Source of the DNA: Hypericum androsaemum | Lineage: Eukaryota > Streptophyta > Magnoliopsida > Malpighiales > Hypericaceae | Reading direction: 5' to 3' | Assembly: GCA_963995505.1 (NCBI GenBank) | Contig: OZ023193.1 | Location: forward strand, 620,001-684,000 | Length of the DNA stretch: 64,000 nucleotides | Part shown: one piece after another, positions 12,161-24,079 of the stretch | Numbering within the stretch: position 1 is the first letter of the stretch | How the letters are laid out: each line of letters starts with the position of its first letter | The notes under the pieces: generated by a model | Databases searched by the model: none | What the model was told of the DNA's origin: nothing | Seen by the model: only the letters and a program-made list of their open reading frames with translations | Translations under genes and position numbers: made by a program

Positions 12161-13531
12161 GGGAAAAGTCCACTTAAGTATTCTGTGGTATCGCAAAAAA
12201 TTAAGTTAGTATCTTGTAGTTTAAAACGTATCAATTGAGTCAAACTTATTGCAATTAAAATCAATTAGAGGCTCGGGCAGCTACCCGGAACCTACCCGTC
12301 CTGCCTGAACTTTGCCCGGCCAACTTGGCTAGCCACATCACCAAAATTTGATGGCGTGGCACCACGTGGCTCTCTCTCTCTCTCTCTCTCCTTCCTCTCC
12401 TCCTCCTCCTCCTCCTCCTCCTCCTCCTCTCACCGTAAAAAATCAAACCAAAAATTTAAAAGCAACAAAGAATAAAATCAACGAGCTCACGAGTAAAATC
12501 AACGAATAAAATCATTCCCAAAGTTTAACTTCAACAATTAGAACCCTAATCATCCTCGTGGATGCCGCCTTCAACGGGTTCTTCTCGACGCCGCCTCACC
12601 TGCTCCGAGCTATGGACGGCCGTGGAATCCGTCGCCTTCCTCCACTCTTCCCAACCACCACAGGCCACCAAATTGCCTTATCAACTTGCAAACCCATTGA
12701 ATCAGGCCGAGCAAGAGCTCCACGTACGACTCCATGACAACGCTCAACGGGTCGTCGAGCACGTCGTCGTCGGGGGCCGACACGCGCTGCCAGAGGAGGA
12801 ACGAGAGAGGCACGTCATCGTCGATGGTCGACACGCGCTGCCAAACGATGTTGAACGAGATTTGGGGATTTTTTGGTCGTCCCTCCTCCGCCGGTGCCCT
12901 ATCGTCGGCCCTTCTCTAGCGAGCATGTGGCTTTCCCAGGCGGAGGAGCGGAGAAGATATGGCGAGCCAAGTACCTGACCCCCGTGTTAACCCCGAACAT
13001 CACCGTGGGCATCACCGTCGGCCCCCGCGTTAACCCCTAACCTTATGCGCAGGTCTTTCGCCGTTAGGAAGATGAAGGGAAAGAACGGCGGTATAGTCGT
13101 ATCAGTTGCGGTGATTGATTTTTGATTGAACGACATCGTCTCTATCACTATTAGATCCAAGGAGAGAGAGAGAAGGAGATGAGGGATAATCACCGTCCTC
13201 GTCGGGCTACTTCTATTAAGCCTTCGCGGGAGCACGACGATGTCGGGAAGAATATTGATTTCAGATCTTGACGTGGAGAAATTTAGGGATTTCAGATCCA
13301 AGAAGAGAAAGAAAAGAGATAGCCACGTGGCACCACGTCATCAAATTTTGGTGATGTGGCTAGCCAAGTTGGCCGGGCAAAGTTCGGACAAGACGGGTAG
13401 GTTCCGAGCAGCTGCCCGGGACTCTAATTGATTTTAATTACAATAAATTTGACTCAATTGATACGTTTTAAACCACATGGTACTAACTTGATTTTTTGCG
13501 ATATCATAGGGTACTTAGGTGGACTTTTCCC
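12161..13531. mobile_element. Pack-MULE-like element, complete, with 9-bp TSD
   Basis: The 1371-bp element starts GGGAAAAGTCCACTTAAGTA and ends with the inverted counterpart ACTTAGGTGGACTTTTCCC. It is flanked by a perfect 9-bp duplication TACTTTATT (12152-12160 and 13532-13540). The inverted repeats extend about 230 bp on each side and include GGCTAGCCA and CACGTGGC blocks. It encodes no transposase. The GC-rich interior (about 12540-13250) has frames in both directions, including a minus-strand stretch with two copies of a WQRVS-containing unit followed by DDDVLDDPLS. This looks like captured gene sequence of unknown origin. Confidence 0.88.
12369..12430. repeat. CT and CCT microsatellite inside the MULE
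   Basis: A run of TC dinucleotides is followed by a run of about ten TCC trinucleotides. The opposite TIR at about 13300-13320 lacks it, so it expanded after the element formed. Confidence 0.9.
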
Positions 13532-14307
13532 TACTTTATTTGAATCGGAATGATGGCTTCTAGACGGTCAAAATTCATACAAATTTTTTTTGGTGAACGC
13601 CAAAATTGAAAATTCATACAAATAAATATGCACCTGCAGTTCCACTAATCGTTAATTCCATATTTTTATAAATGGCGCTAACTGCCGACAGCGCTTGACC
13701 TCGCAATCTCACTTAGCACTTTGACCTCGTTAATTTCATTATTGACGATTTTTTATTGGGCAAATTATCCCATTATCCCTGGTATTTGGTCATCCTCACA
13801 CTCGGGTCCCTGCATTTTTGAAAATGATTTTACCGTCCCCCGTGTTTGGTTTTATTATACTCTCGGATCCCTAGCTGACGTCAGTACTCATTTTTTATTT
13901 TTTCATAGAAATGACCAAATACCCTTGCAATAAATTTTAAAAAAATACTTTCTCCCTCTGGCGTCCTTCGTCTTCTCTTGCGACATCTCCGGTGACCCTT
14001 CGTCCCAAGCAAGAACCACCTTCGTCCTCTTACCCACAAGCTGCCTCTTCACCCCCTTTCACCATCGTCCCCTTACCCACAAGTTGCCTCTACACGTCGA
14101 CAACAGCGAAATCGACATCTCCCGAACGCCCATCTCTGGTAACACCCTAGATTTCGTTGTGGGTCCCCATCTTCTTGCTCTGTCCTCGACCTCGGCATCT
14201 TGGTCGCCCTCGCCTCGACATCCCCATCTTTATTTTGGGTGTGCTGCGGTGGGCGGTGGAAAAAATTAATTAATCCTTTCCCAAAAAGGAGCAGCGGTGG
14301 GCTCCAC

Positions 14308-14584
14308 TGTTAAGAAACTCCATATAAGGAGAAAGAAGGAGAAATGAAGTTGTAGAGATTTTGATTTATGAATGAACAACTTAGGAAATAATGATGTACA
14401 ACATGGATATTTATACTAAGAAGTGAATCTACCTAGTTGTATAAACAAATAATAAAGGAGAAAAATGAGGAGGAATTTAAGGAGGAATTTAAGGAAGCAT
14501 CTTTCTAAAATTGGGGAGGAAAATAAGGAAGCATTCCTTAATTTCCTCCCTAAATCAAGGAAGCATCTTCCTTTAATTTTAATA
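14308..14584 (-). repeat. Copia 3' LTR
   Basis: On the plus strand the LTR starts TGTTAAGAAACTCC and ends TTTAATTTTAATA. It carries a short internal duplication of GGAATTTAAGGA absent from the other LTR, explaining the 12-bp length difference. Confidence 0.92.
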
Positions 14585-17500
14585 TTCCCCCGCAAGCTGG
14601 ACTGTGGATGCTCAACAGTCCCAGCTTGGAAACATGATGAAGGAATAAAGATGACGGTAGAGGCTTGGTTAATACATCCGCCGTTTGGTGAAGTGCAGGG
14701 ACATGGAAGAGTCTGATCAGCCCATCTTGAATTTTCTCTCACACCAAGTGGCAATCAATCTCAATGTGTTTTGTCCTCTCGTGAAACACAGAATTTTCAG
14801 CTATATGTATCGCTGATTGACTATCGCAGAAGACAGCAGAAGGTAGAGTGTGTTGAATCCTTAAATCTCTGAGCAAGTAATTGATCCATTGAATTTCGCA
14901 GCTCACATATGCTAATGCTCGATATTCAGCTTCAGAAGAACTCCTTGAAACTGTCTGTTGCTTCTTTGATTTCCATGAGATAAGGGAGCCTCCTATATAG
15001 ACACAATAACCAGTAGTAGAACGCCTGGTATCAGGGCATCCTGCCCAATCAGCATCACAAAAGGCCGTGACTTTGAGTTTAGTATTGCTGGGGAAGAACA
15101 AGCCCAAACCTGGATGCCCTTTGATATATCTAAGAATACGGTGTACTGCTTTTTTGTGTATAATCAGTGGTGCACTCAAAAACTGACTGAGTTGATGAGT
15201 AGAGTAACAGATGTCAGGTCGAGTGTTGGTTAAGTAGAGAAGTTTACCAATCAACTGCCTGTAATGTGTGACATCTTCAGCTGGGGGAGAATCTTCAGAG
15301 TGACTCAGTCTTTGATTTTGCACCATGGGAGTCTGCATTATCTTGCAATTAATGAAACCAGCATCTTTCAAGAGATTGATGGCATATTGTCTTTGGCAAA
15401 TGTGAATGCCAGTATTAGATCTAGCCACCTCCATTCCCAAGAAAAATTTCAGCTCCCCAAGGTCTTTTATCTTCAATTTAGTGTCCAAGAAACTTTTGAT
15501 CTCCTGTATGTGGATAAAGGATGTTCCTGCTACAATTATATCATCGACGTACACTAAGAGGCAAGTGAAAAAGCCATCTTTATGTAAGGTAAACATGGAG
15601 TAGTCGGATTTGGCTTGTGTAAAACCAAAAAATAGTAGCAATGATGTAACTTTTTCAAACCACTGCCTGCTGGCCTGCTTGAGACCATAGAGAGACTTCC
15701 TTAGTTTGCATACTCTGTTACCAGGAGCTGAGAACCTAGGTGGAAGCTGCATATATACTTCCTCATGAAGATCACCATGTAGGAAGGCATTATTAACATC
15801 TAGTTGTTCCAAAAACCAGTTCTGACTAGCAGCAACTGCCAAAATCATTCTGAGAGTAGTCATTTTGACTACAGGTGAAAAGGTGTCTAAGTAATCAATG
15901 CCAAAAGCTTGAGTGTAGTCTTTAGCCACTAACCTGGCCTTAAACCTTTCAATACTCCCATCAGCATGTCTCTTGACTTTAAAGATCCATCTACAACCAA
16001 TTGCCTATTTGCCAGGAGGAAGAGGCACTACATCCCATGTATTATTGGCTTCAAGTGCTGCGAGTTCTGCATTCATGGCTTCCTTCCTGCATGGCATCTC
16101 ATAAGCTTCTGCAAAGGTCTCTGGCTCTCTAATACTGTCAAGTGCCGTAACAAATACCTTATGGGATGATCCAAGATAATCAGTTGTGAGCACAGAAGAA
16201 ATAGGGTATAGAACTGATCTAGGATGGTCAGAAACCTGGGTACCTTTACCTGCAGAATTTGACCAGCTCTGCTGAGAGATAAGGGAAGAGGTGATATAGT
16301 TTTGTAGGTAGCCAGGTTCATGTCTGGTTCTAGAGGATCTCCTGAGGTTTGTTTCAGGTGGTTGATCAAGTTGTGTAGGAAGTTGATCTTCAGTGGGATC
16401 TGGCAGTACAAGAAGCTCTGGGTTAGGTAATGGTGGTTGAGCATCTTGCATATCTAGATATAGTGGAGTGATTCCAGGAGTAGGTATTATAGAGGGAAAT
16501 ATGGAGGGAGATGGTAAGGTGGTTTGGAATGGAAAGATGTCCTCATAGAATTTCACATCTCTGGAAGTAAAGGTGGTGTGATTGTCCAAGTCATACAACC
16601 TATAACCCTTTATCCCACTTGTGTAGCCTATAAAAACACATCTTCTTGCTCTAGACTCAAATTTGTTAGACTTGGGAAACATTCCAGCGTAGCATAAACA
16701 ACCAAAAATTTCACATGGTTGAAGGTAGGAGGCTTTTTGTGGAGGATTTCAAATGGAGTTTTGTTTGACAAAGGAATGGAAGGAGTGATATTGATCAAGT
16801 GCACAGCATGTAAGATGCAAGCAGACCAAAGTTGAAGAGGGAGATAAGCTTGGAATCGAATGGCTCTTGCTACATTAAGAATGTGTTGATGCTTTCTTTC
16901 AACACGACCATTTTGTTGTGGTGTGTATGCACAAGTTGTTTCATGAAGAATCCCTTTATGTTGGAAAAAGGAATGCATAAGGAATTCTCCACCCTGATCT
17001 GATCTGATCCTTTTGACAGAAGAATTAAACTGGCTTTCAACCATAATGCAAAAATTTTCGAGATTTGAACAAGATTCAGATTTAGTTTTCATCAAATATA
17101 CCCAAGTGGATCTAGAATAATCATCAACAATGGTTAAGAAATAAGTGTAACCATCATAAGAAGGGACAGAGTATGGACCCCAAACATCCACATGTATCAA
17201 ATTAAAACAAGACTTTGTTGTATTCAAGCTGGAAGGAAAAGGATTTCTCTTTTGTTTGGCATAATGACAACAATCACAAGGTAAATCAGCTCCTACAGAG
17301 ATAGAGGGGCACAGCTTTTGAAGTAGCAAGAGTTTAGAACTAGGAATGTGACCTAGTCTACAATGCCAGAGATCTAATTTATGCTGAATATAGTTATTGG
17401 TAGTACCCAAACAGGTTGATTGGGTAGTGTCTGGGTTGAGCAGGGTAGTGTCTGGGTTGAGGATGTATAGGCCATGGGATCTCTCAGCATTGCCAATCTT

Positions 17501-17944
17501 CATCTGTGTGGTAAGGTCCTGTATTGAGCAACAAGTAGAGTTGAAAGTCAGTGACACTGGAAGATCTTTTGCTAGCTGGCTGATCGAGATCAGATTAAAT
17601 GCAAAAGAAGCGACATAAAGCACATTGAATAAGTGCAATTTGGCAGATAATTGTACAGTGCCAATATAACTTTCTTGAACTTTGCTCCCATTTGGTAAGG
17701 TGATATAAACAGGATCTATTGACTTGTATTCAACAAACCACTCAGTTGAACAAGTCACATGAGTGGAAGCTCCTGAGTCCAGAATCCAGGCCTGGGATCC
17801 AATAGGCATATTTTGATCTCCCTGCAGATTACAAATTGAAAAAATACCTGCTGAATTCATCTTGGGATTAGACAAGTGAGTCATTGAATTCACTTTGGAA
17901 CCATAAGCTTCTTCTGTAATAGGTCTTGCAGAATGAGCTGTCAC
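14585..17944 (-). pseudogene. Copia pol (protease, integrase, RT, RNase H), disrupted
   Basis: In order on the minus strand: aspartic protease motif ILDSGASTHVT near 17780; pre-integrase zinc finger with HCRLGH and CDCCHYAK near 17270-17370; integrase core with HVDVWGPY, DDYSRSTW and PQQNGRVERKHQ; reverse transcriptase with [14 protein letters not shown] near 15540; and RNase H ending near 14741. The gene follows gag in the same frame. Defects visible in the sequence are a 1-base loss in an A/T homopolymer near 16712, which shifts the frame in the integrase C-terminal region, a TAG at 16005-16007 and a TGA at 14739-14741 close to the natural end. Coding sequence continues to the purine tract. 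I infer that the element cannot move without help. Confidence 0.92.
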
Positions 17945-18979
17945 CTACCCTTGGGAGAGTGTTTTCTGCATCATATTCATCAGTCCTCTCATCTGCTCCT
18001 GGCTAAAACCATAGTTCCCAGTAAGACTGCTTGAAGATTCACCATGTGCTGCTGCAATCACCTGGCCATTTCTTGGTTTTGGCTTCCAACCAGGTGGAAA
18101 ACTATGCAACTTAAAACACTTCTCAATGGTGTGTCCCTCTCTGTGACAGTGTGTACAGAAGGGTTTCTTTAAACCAAAGCGCTTAGCAGTATATTGGGCA
18201 GCAAGCACAGCAGCAGAATCATTCATAATATGTGAAGAAAAAGTGGCAGGAGCAGCATTTGGTTTAGGCGGTAGAGGCAAGTCTATAATTTGTCTTTCAT
18301 GTTGAGTGACTAAGTACATAACTCTAGTCATTGTAGGAAGTGGATCAAGCATCAAAATCTGGGTTCTAACAGTAGAAAAATTATCATTCAAACCTGTCAG
18401 GAATCCCGTGATGTGATCTTGTGCAAGTTGCTCTGCCATCTGAGTGGTTGCAGCACAGGTAATGTGAGCATCTGGGGCACATTTGCAGGCGGGTAGAGGA
18501 CGAAACTGAACCAACTGGTCCCAAAGAGATTTGTATCTTGAGAAATACTCATTGACAGAGAGTATTCCCTGAGAATAGTTAGAAATTTCCTTCCTCAAAT
18601 TGGCAATCTTGATGAAGTCTCCACAGCCAAAACGCTCACGGAGGTGGTCCCACATATCAGTAGCTGAATCGAACCAGAGAAGGCTTTCTCCGAGGTCTGG
18701 TTTAATAGAGCGAATCAACCACCTGATCACCAAGGTGTTGCATCTCTTCCAAGAAGGGAACAGAGCATCCTCCCGACTTGGGACTGCAATGGTTTTGTCA
18801 ACAAAACCCAGCTTATTCTTGGATTCGAGAGATTGACTCATAGCTCGTACCCAAGAGTGATAATTTTTCTCATTAAGGAGAGGGGAGACTAGAACTTCAG
18901 CAGGGCTCTCTCCTGGATGTACATAAAAGAGATTTGTAAATTCACCGGTAGGGACTCGCGCAGATTGTATCACTGCCAT
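17945..18979 (-). CDS. Copia gag (UBN2-type capsid with zinc knuckle)
   Basis: The 344-residue frame begins MAVIQSARVPTGE and contains a typical plant Copia capsid region, including a YHSWVRAMSQSLESKNKLGF segment near residues 40-60. Near residue 270 is a CCHC zinc knuckle, CTHCHREGHTIEKC. The frame ends at a TAG (17945-17947), and the pol sequence resumes directly in the same frame, so either this stop is a nonsense mutation or it marks a gag-pol boundary. Gag would form the cytoplasmic virus-like particle. The start codon sits about 100 bp downstream of the primer-binding site. Confidence 0.9.
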   Translation of the reverse strand: MAVIQSARVPTGEFTNLFYVHPGESPAEVLVSPLLNEKNYHSWVRAMSQSLESKNKLGFVDKTIAVPSREDALFPSWKRCNTLVIRWLIRSIKPDLGESLLWFDSATDMWDHLRERFGCGDFIKIANLRKEISNYSQGILSVNEYFSRYKSLWDQLVQFRPLPACKCAPDAHITCAATTQMAEQLAQDHITGFLTGLNDNFSTVRTQILMLDPLPTMTRVMYLVTQHERQIIDLPLPPKPNAAPATFSSHIMNDSAAVLAAQYTAKRFGLKKPFCTHCHREGHTIEKCFKLHSFPPGWKPKPRNGQVIAAAHGESSSSLTGNYGFSQEQMRGLMNMMQKTLSQG

Positions 18980-19068
18980 TTTGTTGAATAGATTTCTGAA
19001 AGGAAGAGGAAGGAGAGGAAGAGGAACAAGACAATGTTTTCAAGCGGAAGAGTACAGAGATTTAATGT

Positions 19069-19078
19069 TCTGATACCA
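19069..19078 (-). other. Primer-binding site (initiator tRNA-Met type)
   Basis: The minus strand reads TGGTATCAGA immediately next to the LTR end AACA. This matches the complement of the 3' end of initiator methionine tRNA, the usual primer of plant Copia elements. Confidence 0.9.
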
Positions 19079-19343
19079 TGTTAAGAAACTCCATATAAGG
19101 AGAAAGAAGGAGAAATGAAGTTGTAGAGATTTTGATTTATGAATGAACAACTTAGTAAATAATGATGTACAACATGGATATTTATACTAAGAAGTGAATC
19201 TACCTAGTTGTATAAACAAACAATAAAGGAGGAAAATGAGGAGGAATTTAAGGAAGCATCTTTCTTAAATTGGGGAGGAAAATAAGGAAGCATTCCTTAA
19301 TTTCCTCCCTAAATCAAGGAAACATCTTCCTTTAATTTTAATA
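19079..19343 (-). repeat. Copia 5' LTR
   Basis: This 265-bp LTR matches the 3' LTR at 14308-14584 over its whole length. On the minus strand it ends TTAACA, directly followed by the primer-binding site. Confidence 0.92.
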
Positions 19344-20049
19344 TCCACCACCCAAATACCACTGGCTCATACCATCTTCCAGGCGACGAGCAACGGTGGG
19401 TGCCCAGGTCTTCGTCCCAAAATAATTCATCGAGCTCCCCACTGGGAGCCATCTAGAAAGCCTCCTTCATCCTCATTGTCTACGTCGTCATTTTCTTCTC
19501 GTCCTTCATTGTCGTCACAGAGCGGCCAGGTCTGGGCAAAGGCTTCCATCCCGCAGGCCACCGGCCAATTCGTTGGGTAGTGGTCTTGGGAGCCCGCGAC
19601 TGCGGCATCCCCTCAAGAAAGCTCACGATCTTGACGGTGGCCTACTGTGGAGACGGAGGCGGCCTCCTCAAATCTGGAACTTCGAACTTTGATGTTGTTG
19701 TACTTTGATTTGTTGAATTTGGAGGCTGATGGAAGTTTTCGTAAATTTGTTTTAAGTTTGGAGCAAAATGGATGGATGTGGGCTATTGATCGATTATTTT
19801 ATTTGCCAGAATAAATTTTCTTCGCCGGAGAAGATGACCGGAAGATTTTGTTCGCCTGAGAAGAAGACCAGAGGAGTATAATAGTCATTTCTATGATCAA
19901 AAATGAAAAAAAGAGCGGATGACGTCAGCGAGGGACCTGAGAGTTTCTAAAACCAAGGACAAGGGACGATAAAATTATTTTTTAAAATGCATGGACCTGA
20001 GGGAGAGGATGATCAAACACCAGAAAGAAGTAATTTGCCCTTTTTTATT

Positions 20050-21133
20050 ACATACTAGTCAGACTCTATTTGAATTTTGAATACTATTTTTATTTTTATA
20101 AGACTTGAATTCAACTCACATTGATAATATCCACGAGTTTATTATAGTTTTTTGGTAAGTAACATATAATACATATTTAATTTTAACTAAAATAAATATA
20201 TAATATTCATAAGATTTGAATTCAACCTTATGAGTAATATCTACCAATTTAATACAACTTTTTGGTAACTAATAGATATTAAAGTGCGGTTAGTCATATC
20301 AAATCCAAGTAGACCAATTAAAACATATAATACATACTTGCAAAAAAAAACAAATAATGCATATTTTACTTTGGGTACCCACAACAACAACTCATCCCAA
20401 CCTAGATCACGGAATAAATAATTAATTTTCATTCATCCACACCCAACTCAACCCAATTAAATATTTGATGCTCACAACAACAACTCATCCCAACCTAGGT
20501 CAAAGTATAAACAATTAATTTCTCTCTCATCCATAAACATGCATTCGTTATACAAATTTTCATAGAAAATTTAAAAATAAATTCTATACCCTTTAAAAAT
20601 ATTAGGCTCAATTTATAAGAAATTTTAAAATACAAAATTTTATATTTTTATCGAATAACATTATACCAAATATAACTAAATTAGATAAAAAATAACAAGA
20701 AAAAATAATCACTCGCGGCTAAGGAGCGGCCGACCTCTCTGGGCCGCAATCTATTCATCACTTTCTTTCTTTTTTTAATTTTTCTGACACGAGGTGGGTT
20801 GCGACCCACCCCTTTTTCCCGTTGCGAGTAGTCTTTTAAATAAAACTGACATATAAACTGAAGTTGTGTAACTTTTTTTTTTGGTAGAAATCGAGGGAGA
20901 GAGTATCCAATAACTTTTATTAATTATGCATTAAGACACTAAGTACCGAGATAAAACAACCATCTTCAAATCGTCAAGAAATACATGGAAAAGTTGTTAG
21001 AAGGGAGCGTATAGCACACAAAACAAAAAATACGTCACTAAAGTTTGCAAGAGGGTGATTTTGTTTAGGCAAAAAATCAAAATGCCCCGTTTACTTGTAC
21101 AAGAAGTAGGACCTATTTAACATTTATTCTTAC
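20050..21133. other. AT-rich intergenic sequence
   Basis: No gene is seen. An approximate 50-bp repeat of an ACAACAACTCATCCCAACCTA segment occurs at 20383 and 20477. A segment near 20870-21000 could be another LINE tail, but it lacks any recognisable motif. Confidence 0.4.
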
Positions 21134-21135
21134 TA

Positions 21136-21678
21136 CAGTAAAACTTTTGTAAAGTGATCATCTCTAAATTGATAAAAAATTCTGCTCCCGAGTCGGGACC
21201 AGTGTTAAAATTTAATAACTCCTCTATCATAATAACTAATACTTTTTCAAAAAAATTTAGTGCTAAATTTTGGTCCCAATTTTCGCATAACATGATTTTT
21301 TTAATAAATACATATATTTTTACATATTTTACAAATCCAAAAAATATTGTAAGATATTAGTTTGTGCTAAATTTGCTTATTTAATAAATTTTACATCATC
21401 ATTCATCTTCTCAGTCGTTTTAGAATGGTTCTCTTGATCATCGTCTTGTTCTAAGAAAATATCTCAATCGAGTATATCATTTGAATAAAGCTATAAGTCT
21501 AAATTTTAGGTAATTTATATATAGACTAAGTAATTTTTGGTATTTACATATTTATTGTTCAAAAACTCAATTTTAATATTTTTGGAGAAAAAAAATGTAA
21601 ACCTCTCTTATCTAATAACCTCTCTAAAATGATATTTTTTTCCGGTCCCGACAATATCACTTTAGAGAGATTTTACTG
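21136..21678. mobile_element. Emigrant-like MITE (pogo/Tc1-mariner type)
   Basis: The 543-bp element starts CAGTAAAACTTTTGTAAAGT and ends with the inverted AAGATTTTACTG-like sequence, flanked by TA on both sides. The CAGTAAAAC terminus with TA target duplication is characteristic of the Emigrant/Lemi1 family of plant MITEs. Both inner arms carry a CGGGACC motif. No transposase is encoded. Confidence 0.75.
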
Positions 21679-22478
21679 TATATAAGTGTGAGATTTCGAT
21701 TTCGTTTATTTTTAGGGGGTGTGCGTGAGGAGGCAAAGGGTAGGTATTTTTCTAAATGTATATTATATATATACTTGCTCTTCATATTTAGTATTTACAG
21801 CAATTAAAAAAAAATCTCCCACATAACAGGGCGGGTATTTTGTAGTGTATTTTGTTTTTCTTTTGTATTGGGTTTCGACTTTGAGGCGGTTGGTGGACAT
21901 AACTTTTTAGTGTTATTATATATATTTTTTGGTTTTTGTGGTTTGTATCACATTTTTCAGATCTATTTAATTTAGTTTCGAGTTAGATATAATTTTTTAA
22001 AAAGTGACTAGACTTTTTTTAATTATTATTTAATATTCAAAGATTTAAAGTCTTTGATTAATTAATCTAGTGAATTTACATACGAGATGACATGAACCAA
22101 AAATATCTTTGTGAATTTTTATATATAATTAAAATTAATTCTCCTTCAAATTTTGGTATACCAAGGTACACTCATGTAAGATATAACCCGTAATTACACC
22201 AAAACAAGATTATGATGAACTTTATCTACGCGCATAGACCCAAAAGTATCCCCATGAGGTCGTCAAGCCCATAATTTAACCCGTAATTACACCAAAACAA
22301 GGTAAATATATACAAAAATCTTCTAACCATATATTTACCCTGCCCAGCGAATGCTCTCCAGATTTACGGTGGATCGTGAGTTTTATTTTGGTTATTTCCC
22401 CTTCTTGCTTCCCTAATTTCTCGAAGAAGAAACAAGACTTTTGCATCCAAAATCATCCCCGTCTGAACGGCCAAATTT
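21679..22478. other. AT-rich intergenic sequence with a short direct repeat
   Basis: A 23-bp direct repeat that reads AACCCGTAATTACACCAAAA and a few more bases occurs at about 22187 and 22279. Nothing else is recognised. Confidence 0.45.
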
Positions 22479-22483
22479 TGATT

Positions 22484-23451
22484 TGTTGGAACAAATATTA
22501 GTAAAACTAAGGTTTGCACATGTATTTATAAATCGTAAGCAATAAAAATAAAGGAAAGTAAGAGTATGCTCACGATCACACTTTGAGCTAAGTGTGTAAA
22601 CCATCGTCTTCAAGGTAGTGACTTTTGGATTGGATCCTGGACGAGGCCACAGTTTAACCGTATGCCCTTAAACTCTTATTACCCGCCTATATGCTTCAGG
22701 CCTCAATGGGTAAGAGAGTTCCCAAGGTACAACGCCCAATCTCGTGTACGAAAGAAAGCACTTTCGTACACCTTTCGAACCTTTGGTGGTGTAGAACTCT
22801 GACTCTTATGAATGTGAGAAATGCTATGCAAATGAGGAAGAAGTAGAGAGCTCATGGAAGAGTGTGAGCTTGGGGGTGATTTGGAATGAAGGAGGAGGGC
22901 TCCTTTTATAGGAAGCCTAGGCCTCCAACATTCAAATCTGCATTAACTCTGGCCATTAACTAGGTGAGTAAATGGGTGGTTACTAGGCCATAAAAATTCC
23001 ACATTAACTTGGCTGTTACTCTCATTAACTTGGCCTCAATTTAATTTCAAAAATTCAAAATTTAAATTCAAATGCCAACAAGGAGAAGAAGGTTCTAGAA
23101 CGTGGGTTTGTCCCGGAGGAAGCCCAACAGATTTTGGGCCAATAATAACTTCAACAGGTCCGGCCCAGCTCTAAAAGATAAGACCCTGGAACCTGGAACA
23201 ATTCCTACAACCCACGATCCCGCAACCCACAGCCATACCACCTTTAAGCCAATTTTTTATTCACACCGAGAATTAATTTTTCGCAAGTGTTATATATCGT
23301 TATGAAGCTCTATCAACGAGCTTCGTATTGATCTCACAAACACTTAAAACTAATTGGTGTGACCTCCAATTCATTAGTTCGGGCCCAAATCTCAATACAC
23401 TCAATTGTATTAGGCCAGTCTCTTCCATTGGTTAAAACCAATTCTCCAACA
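22484..23451 (-). mobile_element. Solo LTR, probably Copia, minus orientation
   Basis: A 968-bp segment runs from TGTTGGA to TCCAACA, a perfect terminal inverted repeat of an LTR. It is flanked by a near-identical 5-bp duplication, TGATT (22479-22483) and CGATT (23452-23456). The minus strand has a TATA box, CTATAAAAGG, near 22910, supporting that orientation. No internal coding region or second LTR is present, so I infer LTR-LTR recombination. One mismatch in the target duplication suggests age. Confidence 0.7.
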
Positions 23452-23712
23452 CGATTTGCTAACTTCACCTCCCTTGCTTCGTCTCACACTGCTCGAGCCC
23501 CATCTTGCCCTTTGAAATTTTGTTTTTTGAAATTACCGCCCTTTGAAATTGATCAAGTTGGAAAATAAAATACCAGAGATTTTGAGAGTTTCCTAATAAT
23601 CCTTCAAATGGAACCGAACCTCACGAACTTACTTGGCTCACTCCAACACTAAACACACACTTTCTCTCTCTTTCCCTATCTCGCTCTCCCCTTGTTATTA
23701 GTTAAAGTTTTT

Positions 23713-23935
23713 GTAACGCCCCGTGATCCGACCGACTCCCTCCACAGACCAACGCATATCTTTTCCAGCGTGTTTTGTCCTCACTCGCATGCATCCTAGA
23801 AAATTTTCCAAAAGGTCATACATCTGATCCTACTCGAGGCCAAGCGCATTTAGCCTTTGAGTTCTCTCAAGATGTGTACAGGAAAAGAAGGTGCCAATAA
23901 AATTACTTAAGCATTTCAGATAGAAGAGATCATTA
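23713..23935 (-). mobile_element. Truncated LTR of the TRIM family found at 50.5-51.1 kb
   Basis: On the minus strand this matches the LTRs at 50497-50738 and 50867-51123. Shared blocks include AATGCTTAAGTAATTT, ACACATCTTGAGAGAA, CGCTGGAAAAGA and GTCGGTCGGATCACGG, ending GCGTTACA. The 5' end of the LTR is missing, and no second copy is nearby. Confidence 0.75.
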
Positions 23936-24079
23936 ACAGAGTATCATAGTTTTTGTTTGAAAATGTTATTAGTTAGACTTAAGAATGCAGTATTCACAGG
24001 AATTTATGACAGTTGCTTCCTGCGTCCTCGAGAATGAAAGGATTCCCACGGGTCACAGAATGTTTTGAAAATTTTTAAA

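Larger units (their letters stand above)
14308..19343 (-). mobile_element. Copia LTR retrotransposon, complete but inactivated
   Basis: A 5036-bp minus-strand element with a perfect 5-bp target duplication TCCAC (14303-14307 and 19344-19348). Its LTRs are 14308-14584 (3', 277 bp) and 19079-19343 (5', 265 bp). The primer-binding site TGGTATCAGA, complementary to initiator methionine tRNA, directly abuts the 5' LTR on the minus strand. A purine tract GCGGGGGAA precedes the 3' LTR. Gag-pol is interrupted by in-frame stops and one frameshift, described under the gag and pol entries. The LTRs are very similar, differing mainly by a 12-14 bp tandem duplication, which suggests a fairly recent insertion. 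Confidence 0.93.
13758..20040. mobile_element. MULE interrupted by a nested Copia retrotransposon
   Basis: The outer ends are GGGCAAATTATCCC on the left and the inverted GTAATTTGCCC on the right. They are flanked by a perfect 9-bp target duplication TTTTTTATT (13749-13757 and 20041-20049). Both inverted repeats contain the family hallmarks GGGTCCCTGCATTTT and CCTAGCTGACGTCA. The Copia element at 14308-19343 was inserted later; without it the MULE is about 1.24 kb. No transposase is visible. The family also includes the elements at 9484-10529 and 51207-52337. Confidence 0.88.

Noticed and set aside
12562..12978. 138-codon plus-strand frame as a host gene
   Set aside because: It lies wholly inside a MULE with target duplications, both strands are open because of high GC, and no domain is seen.
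17945..17947. Programmed stop-codon readthrough between gag and pol in the minus-strand Copia
   Set aside because: Pol continues in the same frame, but the element also has other stops and a frameshift, so simple mutation is the more economical reading.
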